A stretch of 47,889 nucleotides of DNA. Origin: Puniceicoccales bacterium (lineage in GTDB: Bacteria; Verrucomicrobiota; Verrucomicrobiia; Opitutales; UBA953). This document shows positions 18,702-29,576 of this stretch, piece after piece. A program made the translations under genes and the position numbers. The stretch is taken from assembly GCA_031285745.1 (NCBI GenBank), contig JAITVQ010000286.1, positions 1 to 47,889 on the forward strand. Reading direction: 5' to 3'. Position 1 is the first letter of the stretch, and every line of letters starts with the position of its first letter. The notes under the pieces are model-generated. The model saw nothing but the letters and a program-made list of their open reading frames with translations. It did not search any database and was not told the DNA's origin.

Positions 18702-19826
18702 TCAGTTTAACCGCTGAGGCATGACCACGCAGAGAAAGTCTTCCTTGTTTTTGAAAACACCGGGTGACATGTCGTCCTTGAATTCAAAGTGAACTGTGTC
18801 ATCAGCCAGAGCCTGAAGCGGATCGCTGAGGTACTGCGGATTGAAAGCAATCTGAACCGAAGGACCTTCGTATTTGACGGTCATTTTTTCGTGTGCTTCA
18901 CCAAATTCGGTGCTGGAAGCCGTGATCTCGATTTCGTTGTCCCCCACGATAAGCTTAACAGAGCTGCTCTTGTCGCTGGTCATAATGGCTGCACGCCTGA
19001 CACATTCGAGGAAGAGTTCGCGCTCAATATCCACACGATGGACGGTTTCCTTGGGGATCACCTGACGGTAATTGGGATAGTTACCCTCAACCACTTTGGA
19101 AACAAGGTGAATGTTGTCCACAAGACCGGTGTCATTCTTGGTGACCTGGGTCACAAATGAAACCTGACGATCATTGAAGGAAATTTTTACTTCACCGGCA
19201 TCACCCAGTAAACGCTGCAGTTCGGCAACAGTCTTGGCCGGAAGGATAAGGTTACCCGCTTGGTCTTCACCGATTGTCATCGACTTCGCCGAAGTGGCCA
19301 AACGGCGTCCATCAGTGGCCACCAGCGTCAATTTTTCCTCAGCAAAATTGAAAAATACCCCATTGAGAATGTAGCGATTTTCATCGGTGGACTGGGCATA
19401 AGCCACCTTTTTGAGGAGTCCGAGAAGATCTCCCTGAGCAAGTGTGAAATCGTGCTGATTGGCGAAAGTGGGAAGCGCAGGGAATTGGTCTGCAGCCAAG
19501 CCCATGATTTGAAATACCGAGCCTCCCGAGGTAATTTTTACCCGATTTTGTCCACTGAGTTCAACCGTGGTATCGTTGCTGGGGAGAGCCCGGACGATTG
19601 TCGCAAGCTTTTTGACCGGGAGCGTGATGCTTCCGGTTGTGCTAACCTCAGCCTTGATGCGGGCTCGAATACCGAGATCAAGATTGGTGGTGGTCAGGGA
19701 AACCGTATCACCTTCGGCCTGGATGAGAACGTTGCCCAAAATCGGCATGGATGCACGGGTTCCCACAACATTGGTGACCTGTGAGAGTCCGTTGACAAAA
19801 TGGTCGCGGTTGATTTTGAACTTCAT
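18702..19826 (-). CDS. dnaN: DNA polymerase III subunit beta (sliding clamp)
   Basis: [38 protein letters not shown]-terminal VVMPQRLN; full-length 374 aa. Confidence 0.95.
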   Translation of the reverse strand: MKFKINRDHFVNGLSQVTNVVGTRASMPILGNVLIQAEGDTVSLTTTNLDLGIRARIKAEVSTTGSITLPVKKLATIVRALPSNDTTVELSGQNRVKITSGGSVFQIMGLAADQFPALPTFANQHDFTLAQGDLLGLLKKVAYAQSTDENRYILNGVFFNFAEEKLTLVATDGRRLATSAKSMTIGEDQAGNLILPAKTVAELQRLLGDAGEVKISFNDRQVSFVTQVTKNDTGLVDNIHLVSKVVEGNYPNYRQVIPKETVHRVDIERELFLECVRRAAIMTSDKSSSVKLIVGDNEIEITASSTEFGEAHEKMTVKYEGPSVQIAFNPQYLSDPLQALADDTVHFEFKDDMSPGVFKNKEDFLCVVMPQRLN

Positions 19827-20115
19827 GGTGCGCTGAACTTGAGGGGTCGTTTATTGGGAAGCAAACTTTTTGGTGTTCTTAGGTCGATGAACAATGATGT
19901 CATCCTTATTTTTGAAAAGCTAATAAAGAAGGTATTATTTTAAAAAGAGAAGTAGTCTTTATTAGGTGTTGTGAGTAGTGAGAAGAAGTACCTAAGCGGT
20001 TAATTTTTTGATTCTTAAAAGGGATGATTATCGTGAAGAACTTGGTTTGTTTATTTGTGAGGCGAATTGTGAATGAGTTGTTCGCGATGTAATCCAGAGG
20101 TTGTTAACAGGATTT

Positions 20116-21030
20116 TCAGAAAACATCCTCAGAGTTATCCTCATCGACAAGGGTTCCTTCAGCGGTCTTTTTGGGAAACCATTTCTTACGGGCAGTGTAA
20201 ACTATCCCATTGAGTATGAATGCCAAAAATAAACAAGGGATGACATAGGTAAAGTAGTTTATACTGAGGATAAGAATGATAAATATGAGAATGAATGCCT
20301 GTGCTTTTGAACGAGTACTCCAATTGATGTGTTTGAAACTGGGGTAGCGAATATTGCTCACCATGAGATAAGAAATGAGCAAGGTAAGGGGAAGCAGCAG
20401 GGGTGCTATTTTGGATAGATTGGAAGTGGAAATATCGGCTGTGGTAAGCAGAAGAACAAGCGAGGCAATCATGCCTGCAGCAGTCGGGGATGGGAGCCCG
20501 ACAAATTCACCGAGGTTTTTCTTTTTTTCGTTACCGGGAGGAAGAAGCGGGTTGGTAAGGACATTAAAACGTGCCAACCGAATACCCACACAAAGGAGGT
20601 AAATAAAAGCGAAGACCCACCCGAATTCCTTTCCTATGTTTCCCACCCAGCCGAGATTGGCTTCAGGATTGGGGTTAAGGATGAGGAAAAAGACCATGAG
20701 CGCGGGAGCGACACCAAAGGATACGGTATCGGCTATACTGTCGAATTCCGCCCCAAACAATGATTCACGCTTAAAAGTTCGGGCAATACGTCCGTCAAAC
20801 AAGTCAAAGATACATGCGCCCAAGATAAAATAAACGGCGCGTTGGTAATAGAGATTGGAATCAGCGATGTTGACGTATTTAGCCAGAATACAGGAATGAA
20901 TGGAAAGGAATCCACAGAGCATATTTCCCGCAGTAAATAGGTTGGGGAAAAGATAAATACGACTGGCTTCCTCCGCTGTGCGATATTTGGGAGGGTTTCG
21001 GGTAGGCTCGGTTAGGTTGTGCTCGCTCAT
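20116..21030 (-). CDS. pssA: CDP-diacylglycerol-serine O-phosphatidyltransferase
   Basis: LFPNLFTAGNMLCGFLSI and CDP-alcohol phosphotransferase motif FDGRIARTFKRESLFGAEFDSIADTVSFGVAPALM. Confidence 0.9.
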   Translation of the reverse strand: MSEHNLTEPTRNPPKYRTAEEASRIYLFPNLFTAGNMLCGFLSIHSCILAKYVNIADSNLYYQRAVYFILGACIFDLFDGRIARTFKRESLFGAEFDSIADTVSFGVAPALMVFFLILNPNPEANLGWVGNIGKEFGWVFAFIYLLCVGIRLARFNVLTNPLLPPGNEKKKNLGEFVGLPSPTAAGMIASLVLLLTTADISTSNLSKIAPLLLPLTLLISYLMVSNIRYPSFKHINWSTRSKAQAFILIFIILILSINYFTYVIPCLFLAFILNGIVYTARKKWFPKKTAEGTLVDEDNSEDVF

Positions 21031-21054
21031 GGATGGGTGCAGATACTGGAAGTG

Positions 21055-21402
21055 CTATTTTTTGAGACTGTCCAAGTATTTCCAAAAGGATTGATCCTGC
21101 TCGATTTGTTGTTCTTCGGTAAGGGGAAGTTTCATCCGGAAAACAAAATCGGCCAGACTGTGTTTATGGAGGATAAAGTCGCAGTGAAGAATCTCGTCCT
21201 GAATTTCAAAATAAATACGAAAGTCATTAAAACGGATGCGGTAAAAGGTTTTACCCTCGCGTTGGAAAATACCGATCACACGGTCATTTTTAATGCGTTC
21301 GGGGGTGATGGAGCTGATGATTTCAATCAATTCCATTTGCTCAAGGGTACCGAGTTTATTCATCTCGGCCATGCTTTGGTTGCTAAAGGTTAACTGATAC
21401 AT
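21055..21402 (-). CDS. RelE/ParE-superfamily-like small protein (putative), orphan
   Basis: MYQLTFSNQSMAEMNKLGTLEQMELIEIISSITPE...GKTFYRIRFNDFRIYFEIQDEILHCDFILHKHSLADFVFR; RelE-like order; ORF open to 21453. Confidence 0.5.
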   Translation of the reverse strand: MYQLTFSNQSMAEMNKLGTLEQMELIEIISSITPERIKNDRVIGIFQREGKTFYRIRFNDFRIYFEIQDEILHCDFILHKHSLADFVFRMKLPLTEEQQIEQDQSFWKYLDSLKK

Positions 21403-21480
21403 CCAAGGTGTTTGTTTCTGGAGACAGGACAACCTATCAGGCGAGACAGGCAACAGCTAAAAACGGGTCGAATACAGATA

Positions 21481-21520
21481 AAAAAATCCGCCATAACAAT
21501 TATGCCATGGCGGATTTTTT
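21481..21520. terminator. Rho-independent terminator
   Basis: AAAAAATCCGCCAT ... ATGGCGGATTTTTT downstream of the minus-strand DUF5069 gene. Confidence 0.85.
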
Positions 21521-21543
21521 AATAGGAAAGCAGGGTTTATAAG

Positions 21544-21993
21544 TTACGCCTTGCCGCCAAAGGTGACGAAATCGTCGAGATCGAGGAGATCAAACCAGAC
21601 GCCAATGTCTTCGCGCTTGGGGGCCAGCTCTTTGTGCACACTATGGAAGAACTCGCGGCTGTCGATGGTGTTCGTGGGGCGGGTGTCCTGATAAGAGGAC
21701 CAGCAAGCTACTTCATGAGGAAGGCGCTTGAACTTGGCATTGGCTTCAATCCAAGCAAGGAGTTCTCCGTCGCCTTTTCCGGCAGCAACTTCGGCTTTAA
21801 ACTTTTCAGCATCAAGGCCGACAAACTGGATGAATTGCTGGTCGAGGGGACAGGCATAATGGTATTCACCTTGGGTTCCGGCGATAACGGCCCGGCATTT
21901 GTCGATCATGCGAGGAAGAATAACGTAACCGCCCAAGCGCGCGCGGGCGCTACGGGGAGGACGTTTGGTGAGGTCGGTAGGAGGAGTAACCAT
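21544..21993 (-). CDS. DUF5069-type protein
   Basis: PPTDLTKRPPRSARARLGGYVILPRMIDKCRA...EYHYACPLDQQF pattern. Confidence 0.75.
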   Translation of the reverse strand: MVTPPTDLTKRPPRSARARLGGYVILPRMIDKCRAVIAGTQGEYHYACPLDQQFIQFVGLDAEKFKAEVAAGKGDGELLAWIEANAKFKRLPHEVACWSSYQDTRPTNTIDSREFFHSVHKELAPKREDIGVWFDLLDLDDFVTFGGKA

Positions 21994-22139
21994 GATGTTA
22001 TGATGTTTGTTTTGTTATAGTTTGGAAAGATGTCAGGATATACCGGAAATGGGAAAGGCCAAGCGATTAGGCAAAAATTATGGAAGTTTTTCCCAAGAGC
22101 AGTTGCCAAAATGTCACAGTCGGACCATTGAGTATAAGC

Positions 22140-22997
22140 ATGGATATTTCCGCGAGGGAACTATTGATAGGTGGGACGTTGTGCTACGGGGTGGCCTTTG
22201 GTGCAGCGATCATTTGTCAGCGTTTCGAGTCCAAACCGGCTCGGTGGGTTCCGATGGCATTATTGTGGGTTGGTTTTTTGGTTCAATTTGGCGGACTTTT
22301 TCAGCGAGGGGAAGAGACCCATGTGTTTCCCTTGGGAAATACCTTTGAGCTATTGCAGATGTTTGCCTGGGGAGTTGTTGCGCTCAGCGGATTTTTGCGA
22401 CTGACGTTCTCATTGCGGTTGCCAGTGTCGTTTATTGCCGCCCTAGCCGCCTTGATCGGAGCATGTTCTTTTGCCAATCCAAACTGGGATCATGCGGCTT
22501 CCACGATATACCGGGGCAATCCTTGGGTGGAGTTCCATGTCGTAATGATTATTCTGGGATACTGTTTCTTTGCCGCCCAAGCGTTGAACAGTGTCGTGTT
22601 TCTTTTGCAGGATTATAGCTTGAAGCACCGGCGGTTCACCGGAGTTTTTCGTCTTTTGCCGTCACTGCGCCAGGTAGATCAGGTAGGCGTCCAGCTGCTG
22701 GCAGCAGGCGTGTGCCTTCTCACGCTCGGGATGATTGTCGGAGTGGCTAATTTTTCCGTGACGGCGCCGAGTTCCAGTACCGTGATCAAGCTTTTATGCG
22801 CGATTGTGGTTTGGATCGGCTATGGGGTCGTGTTGTTCCTGCGGCAGAAAAAGAGTCTAAGAGGGCCTCGTTTTGCCTTGGCATCACTGCTGATGTTTTT
22901 GATTGCCCTCATCACGCTTTGGCCGGCGAATGCCGCCCGCCCTTCGGGACTTGCGGAAACAACGCCGGTCTCCTCCACCTCGACAGTTGCGCCGTGA
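22140..22997 (+). CDS. Cytochrome c assembly protein, CcsA/HemX-like
   Basis: Multi-TM; NTFELLQMFAWGV, WVEFHVVMIILGYCFFAAQALNSVVFLLQ; directly before hemA; likely start MDISAREL at 22140 (ORF from 22080). Confidence 0.78.
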   Translation: MDISARELLIGGTLCYGVAFGAAIICQRFESKPARWVPMALLWVGFLVQFGGLFQRGEETHVFPLGNTFELLQMFAWGVVALSGFLRLTFSLRLPVSFIAALAALIGACSFANPNWDHAASTIYRGNPWVEFHVVMIILGYCFFAAQALNSVVFLLQDYSLKHRRFTGVFRLLPSLRQVDQVGVQLLAAGVCLLTLGMIVGVANFSVTAPSSSTVIKLLCAIVVWIGYGVVLFLRQKKSLRGPRFALASLLMFLIALITLWPANAARPSGLAETTPVSSTSTVAP

Positions 22998-24055
22998 ACC
23001 AGACGGAACATACATTGTCCGTGCTTTCCTGCACGCATGAGACTGCTCCCATGGAGGTGCGGGAAAGGTTCGCGATTCCTGCCGAGCGGGTCGGAGATTT
23101 TTACATCCAACTAAACAGACTGCCGGATGTCGCAGAGTCGGTGGTGATCAATACCTGCAACCGGGTGGAGATCTACACGGTGACAAACAAAGGCGACTCA
23201 ACGAAAGAGGTGGTCGACCTGCTGGTCGAGCACAACGGCCTGGATCCCCAATTGGTCGACAAGCATACCCGCCACCTGCAAGGGTTGTCTGCAGTGGAGC
23301 ATCTTTTCCACGTCGCGGCGGGTATTGATTCGCAGATGGTGGGCGAGACGGAAATACTGGGGCAGATCAAGGATGCCTACGCGGACGCGCTGGCCCGCCA
23401 GGCTACGGGGAATGTGCTTAACCGGACTTTTCAGAAAAGTTTTCAGGCTGCGGCCTGGGCCCATACGCATACCGGTATCGGGCATGGACAGGTCAGCGTG
23501 GGGAATATCGCGGTGGAGTTGGCGATGCGGATTTTTGGTGATCTGGCTGACAGCCGGGTCTTGGTGCTTGGGACAGGCGAGGTGGGGCGCAAGACAGCCC
23601 AGGCTTTTGCCTCGCGGGGTGCCCGGAATCTGACCGTGGCCAGCCGGACTTTCGAAAACGCCCGTGCCTTGGCCAAAGAGATCGGTGGCGGTGCGGTGGA
23701 GATGTCGGCAGCCCTGGCAACCTTGGGTCGGCATGATATCATCATCGGGTCATCCGCAGTGACAGTACCGTTGGTGAATGAGTCGGAATTGCGAACTGCT
23801 GCGGAAGAGCGCCAGGGCGATCCATTGTTTCTTATTGATCTTGGGTTGCCGCGAAATTTTCCACCGGCAAATACGGGGTTGCGAGGAGTCTATCTCTACA
23901 ATCTCGACGATCTTTCGGCCATTGCGAACGAGAATCTGCGCTCGCGTCTGGCCGAGGTGGAAAAAGCGAAAACAGCCATGTCTTCACGGGCTGCCCGATT
24001 GTGGGAAAAAATCTGCAACAGCCTGTCTTCTGCTTCAAAAGAGAACCGTGTTTAA
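22994..24055 (+). CDS. hemA: Glutamyl-tRNA reductase (GTG start, GTGA overlap with upstream gene)
   Basis: LSCTHETAPMEVRERFA, VINTCNRVEIY, HLFHVAAGIDSQMVGETEILGQIKDAY. Confidence 0.93.
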   Translation: MNQTEHTLSVLSCTHETAPMEVRERFAIPAERVGDFYIQLNRLPDVAESVVINTCNRVEIYTVTNKGDSTKEVVDLLVEHNGLDPQLVDKHTRHLQGLSAVEHLFHVAAGIDSQMVGETEILGQIKDAYADALARQATGNVLNRTFQKSFQAAAWAHTHTGIGHGQVSVGNIAVELAMRIFGDLADSRVLVLGTGEVGRKTAQAFASRGARNLTVASRTFENARALAKEIGGGAVEMSAALATLGRHDIIIGSSAVTVPLVNESELRTAAEERQGDPLFLIDLGLPRNFPPANTGLRGVYLYNLDDLSAIANENLRSRLAEVEKAKTAMSSRAARLWEKICNSLSSASKENRV

Positions 24056-24114
24056 GGGGATTTTTACATTAAAAAGTTGGATATAAAAAGGAGACCCCGA
24101 TACACTACATCCGT

Positions 24115-24444
24115 ATGAAATATGTTCTCCTGGCCATCGCGATCCTTGCCGAAGTCATCGGAACCTCAGCGCTCAAGACTTCCGAAAGTTTTACTAAATT
24201 ATGGCCCTCCCTGATGGTGATAATTTGCTATGGGGTTGCCTTTTACTGTCTTTCCCGGGTGCTGGACTCAATTCCTGTCGGGATTGCCTATGCGATCTGG
24301 TCGGGAGCCGGGATAGCTGCAATTACCGCCATCGGGTGGTTTTTCTTTAAACAAAGTCTGGACGCCCCTGCCCTGTTGGGCATTGGGCTTATCATTGCCG
24401 GAGTCGTTATCCTGAATGTCTTTTCGAAGTCGGCAGTCCACTAA
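24115..24444 (+). CDS. SMR-family small multidrug/guanidinium-type transporter
   Basis: [33 protein letters not shown]...[19 protein letters not shown], EmrE-like. Confidence 0.9.
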   Translation: MKYVLLAIAILAEVIGTSALKTSESFTKLWPSLMVIICYGVAFYCLSRVLDSIPVGIAYAIWSGAGIAAITAIGWFFFKQSLDAPALLGIGLIIAGVVILNVFSKSAVH

Positions 24445-24459
24445 TCACACAATTTCATC

Positions 24460-24885
24460 ATGGAATCCCGCATCAGCATTATCACTCTTGGCGTGGCCGA
24501 TCTCGCCCGGGCCATTGTTTTTTATCGTGACGGATTAGGTTTTCCGACCGTTTCCAAAGTGGAGGACGGCATCGCCTTTTTCACCACGGGAGGAACCCGT
24601 CTGGCGCTCTATCCGTTGGATAAATTGGCGGAGGATGCCGGGTGCCCCGGGTGCTCCAAGGGGAGTTTTGGCGGCGTTACCCTGGCTCATAATGTTCGGA
24701 AAAAAGAAGAAGTGGATGAGGTGTTGAAATTGGCGGAAAATGCGGGAGCGAAAATCATCAAACCGGCCCAAGATGCGTTTTGGGGCGGATACCACGGCTA
24801 TTTTTCCGATCCCGACGGACATTACTGGGAAGTTGCCTGGGGCCCAATGTTCACTTTTGACGAAACAGGTGCTTTGATCTTTTAA
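24460..24885 (+). CDS. VOC/glyoxalase-family protein
   Basis: ISIITLGVADLARAIVFYRDGLGFPT; GYFSDPDGHYWEVAW. Confidence 0.88.
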   Translation: MESRISIITLGVADLARAIVFYRDGLGFPTVSKVEDGIAFFTTGGTRLALYPLDKLAEDAGCPGCSKGSFGGVTLAHNVRKKEEVDEVLKLAENAGAKIIKPAQDAFWGGYHGYFSDPDGHYWEVAWGPMFTFDETGALIF

Positions 24886-24913
24886 CCTGTGCGATTCGGG
24901 TACAACTTCACTC

Positions 24914-26278
24914 ATGGCCATGCAGACTATTCTCATAGTAGATGACGAAAAAAACACCCGCGAAGGGCTTCGTGCCGCGCTGGAGGGAAACTATGAGCTA
25001 TTCATGGCGCGTGATGCCGATGAAGCCATTCGTCTCCTGGATGCGGAGAAGTTCGACATTGTGCTGACGGATTTGCGCATGGCCGGGAAATCGGGCCTGA
25101 GTGTGATCGATAAAACACTGTCTTTGCCGAACAAACCCGTCTGCATCATGATGACGGCCTATGGCAATGTGGAGACGGCAGTGGAAGCCATGCGTCGCGG
25201 CGCCTACGATTTTCTCACCAAGCCGCTCAATTTGGAGAAGTTGGAATTGGTTATCCAGCGGGCGCTCAAGAGCCGCCGCGTGGAGGAGGAGAACAAGGAA
25301 CTTCATCAACGTCTCGACAAGAAATTCAACCTGGCCGGGATAGTTGGAAACAGCGCCGCGTTGACCCGTGTGGTTGAGCAGGTCCGGCAGGTTGCCCAAT
25401 CGAAAGCCACCGTGCTCTTGCTGGGAGAAACTGGCACCGGCAAGGAGCTGTTTGCCCAGATGATCCACCAGAACAGCCAGCGTGTGTCGGGGCCGTTTGT
25501 GCCTGTGCATTGCGCTGCCTTGCCTGCGAATCTTTTGGAAAGCGAACTGTTCGGTTACGAGAAAGGGGCGTTTACCGGGGCTGTCGAACGTCGGATCGGA
25601 CGTTTTGAGGCTGCCGATGGAGGCACACTGTTTTTGGATGAAATCGGAGAAATCGACGCAACCACACAGGTCAAGTTGCTCCGCTTTTTGGAAACGCGCG
25701 CGGTGGAGCGACTCGGCTCGCATAAGCAGATTCAACTGGATGTGCGCCTGGTTTGCGCGACCAACAAGAACCTGACGGAGATGGTGCAAAAAGGGACTTT
25801 CCGCGAGGATCTCTTTTACCGTCTGGGCGTGGTCCAGATCACGTTGCCTTCCCTGCGCGAAAGACCGGACGATGTTCCGTTACTGTTGAATCATTATCTC
25901 CAGTATTTCTCCAAGGAAAACAGTCTGCCCGCGCCCAAGCTCAAGCCCGATGCGCAAAAGTTGCTCTCGGCTTACGCCTGGCCGGGGAATATTCGCGAGT
26001 TGCGCAATCTATGTGAAAACCTCGTGGTCATGCGCAATGGTGGCGAAGTTGGCGAGTACGACCTCGACCAGCGTTTTCACAATGCCAGTGTTAGCCCTGA
26101 GGCGGCGGCAGTGCCGTCACCCAAGAGCCCGCTTTCCCGCGAGGAGAACGAAAAACGTCTGCTTCGCCAGGCTCTTCTCGAAGCCAAGGGGAACCGGACC
26201 AAGGCTGCCGAGTTGATGGGCATTTCCCGGCGAACCTTGCACCGCAAATTGCTCCAGTGGCCGGACTTGGATGTGTAG
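24914..26278 (+). CDS. Sigma-54-dependent response regulator (NtrC family)
   Basis: Receiver [39 protein letters not shown]-terminal Fis-type HTH. Confidence 0.93.
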   Translation: MAMQTILIVDDEKNTREGLRAALEGNYELFMARDADEAIRLLDAEKFDIVLTDLRMAGKSGLSVIDKTLSLPNKPVCIMMTAYGNVETAVEAMRRGAYDFLTKPLNLEKLELVIQRALKSRRVEEENKELHQRLDKKFNLAGIVGNSAALTRVVEQVRQVAQSKATVLLLGETGTGKELFAQMIHQNSQRVSGPFVPVHCAALPANLLESELFGYEKGAFTGAVERRIGRFEAADGGTLFLDEIGEIDATTQVKLLRFLETRAVERLGSHKQIQLDVRLVCATNKNLTEMVQKGTFREDLFYRLGVVQITLPSLRERPDDVPLLLNHYLQYFSKENSLPAPKLKPDAQKLLSAYAWPGNIRELRNLCENLVVMRNGGEVGEYDLDQRFHNASVSPEAAAVPSPKSPLSREENEKRLLRQALLEAKGNRTKAAELMGISRRTLHRKLLQWPDLDV

Positions 26279-26338
26279 ACTGGCCTATGGTCGTAGGCTT
26301 CCAACACGCTTGCCCTTGTTGGCATAACCCTTTTCCTC

Positions 26339-27220
26339 TTGTTCATGCGCCTTCGCTTTTCTGCCATCGTTCTGGCATCATTATCACTGCTGTCCCCTGC
26401 CCTTTCCGCTGCAAACCTAGCCGGGTCGGATTTGTTGCAAGGTGAACCAGCCAAGGTGCTGGCGCCGTTGAACGATAGTGTTCCCGGCGGAGTCAAATTG
26501 ATACTCGACGGAAGCCTGATGGGGGAAAAGCATCTGCGTTCCGGGGCGGCTGATGGCGCGCTGCTTATTCTCCCCGACAAGAACAAGATTGCCGAGATCC
26601 AGAAAGGCGAATGGGAAGCGATACCGGTCGGATACCAAGCCATTGTCGTGGCGGTCAATAAACTTAATAAGCTGGACCAGATAGATATTCCCACCTTGGC
26701 GGGAATTTACGGCAAGTTGCAGTCCGCGGACATCCAGCACTGGAGCGCGGTGAAAGGCAGCGGGGTGGATATGCCGATTTACCCTGCCTCCACCCGGTAT
26801 GATCTAGGTGTTATTTCGCCATTGTTCCGCAATCGGGTCCTGCGCGACGGGGAATATAAATCCACAGTGACTTTTTTGACAGGTGACGGCGCTGCTGCTG
26901 ATTATGCGATATCCAATACGAATGCGATCGTGATCCTGTCAGTGCCGCCAAGTGAAGACCGGGTGAAGCTACTGGCGGTCAAGGGGCCGGGACAGGAAAA
27001 CGCGTATCAGCCCACCGCCAGCAATCTATACAATGGAGATTACCCGCTGGGTATCCCGATGTATTTTGTTTTCCCCAAAAACAAGCAGGCAACGATTCGC
27101 CCGCTGGCAGGGGCGATTTTTGGTGATGCAATGGCAGAAGCGCTGAAAAAGGCCGGATTTATTTCCGTGCCAAAAAATCTTCGAACAAGCTTTGTTCAAA
27201 AGCTTGACAAGGCCTCCTGA
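26339..27220 (+). CDS. PstS-like periplasmic substrate-binding protein
   Basis: Signal peptide; AIVVAVNKLNKLDQIDIPTLAGIYGKLQSADIQHWSAV resembles phosphate-binding PBP-like domain. Confidence 0.65.
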   Translation: MFMRLRFSAIVLASLSLLSPALSAANLAGSDLLQGEPAKVLAPLNDSVPGGVKLILDGSLMGEKHLRSGAADGALLILPDKNKIAEIQKGEWEAIPVGYQAIVVAVNKLNKLDQIDIPTLAGIYGKLQSADIQHWSAVKGSGVDMPIYPASTRYDLGVISPLFRNRVLRDGEYKSTVTFLTGDGAAADYAISNTNAIVILSVPPSEDRVKLLAVKGPGQENAYQPTASNLYNGDYPLGIPMYFVFPKNKQATIRPLAGAIFGDAMAEALKKAGFISVPKNLRTSFVQKLDKAS

Positions 27221-27246
27221 CCCGGCAGTGTCGCGACCCTCTTTCC

Positions 27247-27322
27247 GCGGGCGTAGCTCAATTGGTAGAGTACCACCTTGCCAAGGTGGATGTTGACGGT
27301 TCGAGCCCGTTCGCCCGCTCCA
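27247..27322 (+). tRNA. tRNA-Gly (anticodon GCC), CCA encoded
   Basis: GCGGGCG...CGCCCGC acceptor, CCACC-TTGCCAA-GGTGG anticodon arm, TTCGAGC T-loop, CCA end. Confidence 0.95.
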
Positions 27323-27325
27323 TTT

Positions 27326-27359
27326 AAAAACCCGCTCAGATATCTGAGCGGGTTTTTTT
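27326..27359. terminator. Rho-independent terminator
   Basis: AAAAACCCGCTCAGATATCTGAGCGGGTTTTTTT after tRNA-Gly. Confidence 0.92.
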
Positions 27360-27379
27360 GTGCGATGCTTCGGAGCGTT

Positions 27380-28762
27380 CTATTTCTTCCCTTTCCGCTC
27401 TTTCATGGGCGTGTGGGATGCTTCGATAATAGCTTCCAGTTTCTTGACGATCTCAGGATTTGATTTGGCCAGATTCGTTTTTTCACCGGGGTCACGCTCT
27501 ATGTCGTATAGGGACATTGGCGCCTCCTTTTTCTCATAGACACCTTTCCATTTTCCATCGCGAACGGCCTGCTGTTTCCAGCCGCGTTCGTAGAATTCCC
27601 AATACAGCGGAGGATGCTCGGGTTGTTTTTGTCCCTTGAAGGTCGGCGCTAGCGAAACACCGTCCAGTCCTTTGGGAACCGGCAAACCGGCCAGATCTGC
27701 GACAGTGGGCAACAGATCCCAGTGGGCCCAGAAGTTATCGGTCTTGGTACCGGCTTTTATGGTATTGGGCCAACGGGCAATAAAGGGGACATGGACACCA
27801 CCGTCGGTCAGGTCGCGCTTGATGCCGCGGAAAGGGCCGCTGCCATTAAAGAACTTGGGATCGGCTCCGCCTTCTTGGTGAGGGCCGTTGTCGCTTGTGA
27901 AGACAATGATGGTGTCCTTGGCCAGGCCCAGCTCGTCAATGAGGCTGGTGATCTTGCCGACATCCTTGTCCAGCCGGGTGACCATGGCGGCGAAGGCGGC
28001 ATGAGGCGTGGCTTGGTAGCGGTAATGTTGCCCGTCAGGCTTGCCCCAGGGTTTTTCGGGAAACTTTCCCTTGAAAGGTGCCATGTCCTCATCGGTTGCT
28101 TCCAGGCTGGCATGTGGAATTGTGGGAGCGAGGTAGATAAAGAAAGGTTTGTCCTTGTTTCGTTTGATGAAATCGGCGGCAGAATCGAAAAATACCTTCT
28201 GGCTATATACCTGTTCGGAGTGGGAGCGTTTTTCGTCCCCGTACCAGATATTATTTACGAAATGAAAATGCCCTTCCATGTGGGTCATGAAGCCGACAAA
28301 TTCGTCAAAACCCTGGCGACTGGGAGAACCGGCATTGGCAGGGAGCCCCATGCCCCATTTGCCAAAACAGCCGGTGGCATAACCACCGTTTTTCAGCAAG
28401 CGGGCCACGCTGGGATTATCATCCGGCAGGAAGTTGGATGACTCGGGAGCGTTGCCCCGGATGACGGCGTGGCCGGTGTGCAACCCGGTGAGCAAGGCAC
28501 AACGCGAAGGCCCGCAAATGGTGCTGCCGGCGTAGGCATTGGCAAAGGTGAGTCCTTCCTTGGCGAGATTGTCGATATTGGGAGTCTTGAATTTTTTCTG
28601 TCCATCCATGCTCAAGTCGCCATAGCCAAGATCGTCGGCCATGATGAAGATGATATTGGGCTTGCGCGGATTTTTGGCAGCAGTCGTGTCTGCAGCGTGA
28701 ATGTGGCCAATGAGAGGGCCTGTGGCAAACAGGGTGAAAGTGGCGAGCAGGGAGGTTTTCAT
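27380..28762 (-). CDS. Secreted sulfatase (arylsulfatase family)
   Basis: Signal peptide; PNIIFIMADDLGYGDL; CGPSRCALLTG sulfatase motif (formylglycine Cys); VFTSDNGPH. Confidence 0.93.
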   Translation of the reverse strand: MKTSLLATFTLFATGPLIGHIHAADTTAAKNPRKPNIIFIMADDLGYGDLSMDGQKKFKTPNIDNLAKEGLTFANAYAGSTICGPSRCALLTGLHTGHAVIRGNAPESSNFLPDDNPSVARLLKNGGYATGCFGKWGMGLPANAGSPSRQGFDEFVGFMTHMEGHFHFVNNIWYGDEKRSHSEQVYSQKVFFDSAADFIKRNKDKPFFIYLAPTIPHASLEATDEDMAPFKGKFPEKPWGKPDGQHYRYQATPHAAFAAMVTRLDKDVGKITSLIDELGLAKDTIIVFTSDNGPHQEGGADPKFFNGSGPFRGIKRDLTDGGVHVPFIARWPNTIKAGTKTDNFWAHWDLLPTVADLAGLPVPKGLDGVSLAPTFKGQKQPEHPPLYWEFYERGWKQQAVRDGKWKGVYEKKEAPMSLYDIERDPGEKTNLAKSNPEIVKKLEAIIEASHTPMKERKGKK

Positions 28763-28859
28763 AGAGAAGGTTCGTTAACCTATTTATGCAACAAAGAGGG
28801 TTTACATTAGCCAAAACGGGAAAAAATAAAACACCAACCGGATGGTTGGTGTTTTAAAT

Positions 28860-28937
28860 TGGCGCCCCCTTGGGGATTCGAACCCCAGTTACCTCAGTGA
28901 AAGCGAGGTGTCCTGGACCGGGCTAGACGAAGGGGAC
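28860..28937 (-). tRNA. tRNA-Glu (anticodon TTC), CCA encoded
   Basis: Reverse complement GTCCCCTTCGTCTAGCCCGGTCCAGGACACCTCGCTTTCACTGAGGTAACTGGGGTTCGAATCCCCAAGGGGGCGCCA. Confidence 0.95.
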
Positions 28938-29000
28938 CCGGAAAGAAGAGTGACGCAAAGTAGAAAGCGAACGGGTGTCGTCAAGAGCTTTTTCGCAAAA

Positions 29001-29429
29001 TCATTCCCATGTGAATTCTGCGCGATAAACAACTCTTTTGGCGTCGCGGGTAACTTTGACAACGGGAGTTTTGCCTTTTTCCAGCCCCTCTCCCTTCATT
29101 CGGAAGACGCGGGTCTCGTTGGCCAGAAGAAGTCCGACGCTGCCGTTCCAGGTTTGGCCGGGTTTTTCGTAGGTACGCATGACCCGGTTGAGCGTGGAGC
29201 TATCAACGCCGATAAACTCTTCCTTCATGCACTTCCACTGCGACATTTCCGCAGACTGGCTGGTGGAAGAAGTTCGCCAGAAATGGGTACCAAATCCCGC
29301 CTTGGTGCCGACACTATCGGTGGCCTTGCCGTAACGCTTGAAAAGCTCCTCCTGGGTTTCACCAAGATTGGCATGAAGGTTTAGGGAGAAAGCCAATGCG
29401 GCTAGGATGATAAAGGGGGTTCTTTTCAT
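29001..29429 (-). CDS. Hypothetical secreted protein
   Basis: Start MKRTPFIILAALAFSLNLHANLGETQEELFKRYGKA; signal peptide. Confidence 0.65.
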   Translation of the reverse strand: MKRTPFIILAALAFSLNLHANLGETQEELFKRYGKATDSVGTKAGFGTHFWRTSSTSQSAEMSQWKCMKEEFIGVDSSTLNRVMRTYEKPGQTWNGSVGLLLANETRVFRMKGEGLEKGKTPVVKVTRDAKRVVYRAEFTWE

Positions 29430-29576
29430 GACGAGGGTTAGGAACAAACGTAGCGGCACTATCGAGCAAGTCACTCTTTTTCGCCCTGCTGGACGGGAAT
29501 AAGATGACACCGAACAGGAGAAAATAAGATCAAAAGGGTATGCCAGGAGCAAAAAGGCTATTTAAGTGTACCCGAT

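Noticed and set aside
19830-20115. Possible replication origin near dnaN
   Set aside because: No cluster of DnaA boxes (TTATCCACA-like) visible and no dnaA adjacent.
24998-25789. Minus-strand ORF (263 aa) opposite the NtrC-type regulator
   Set aside because: Shadow ORF; sense strand carries intact AAA+ motifs.
27722-28441. Plus-strand ORF (239 aa) opposite the sulfatase
   Set aside because: Shadow of the sulfatase coding strand.
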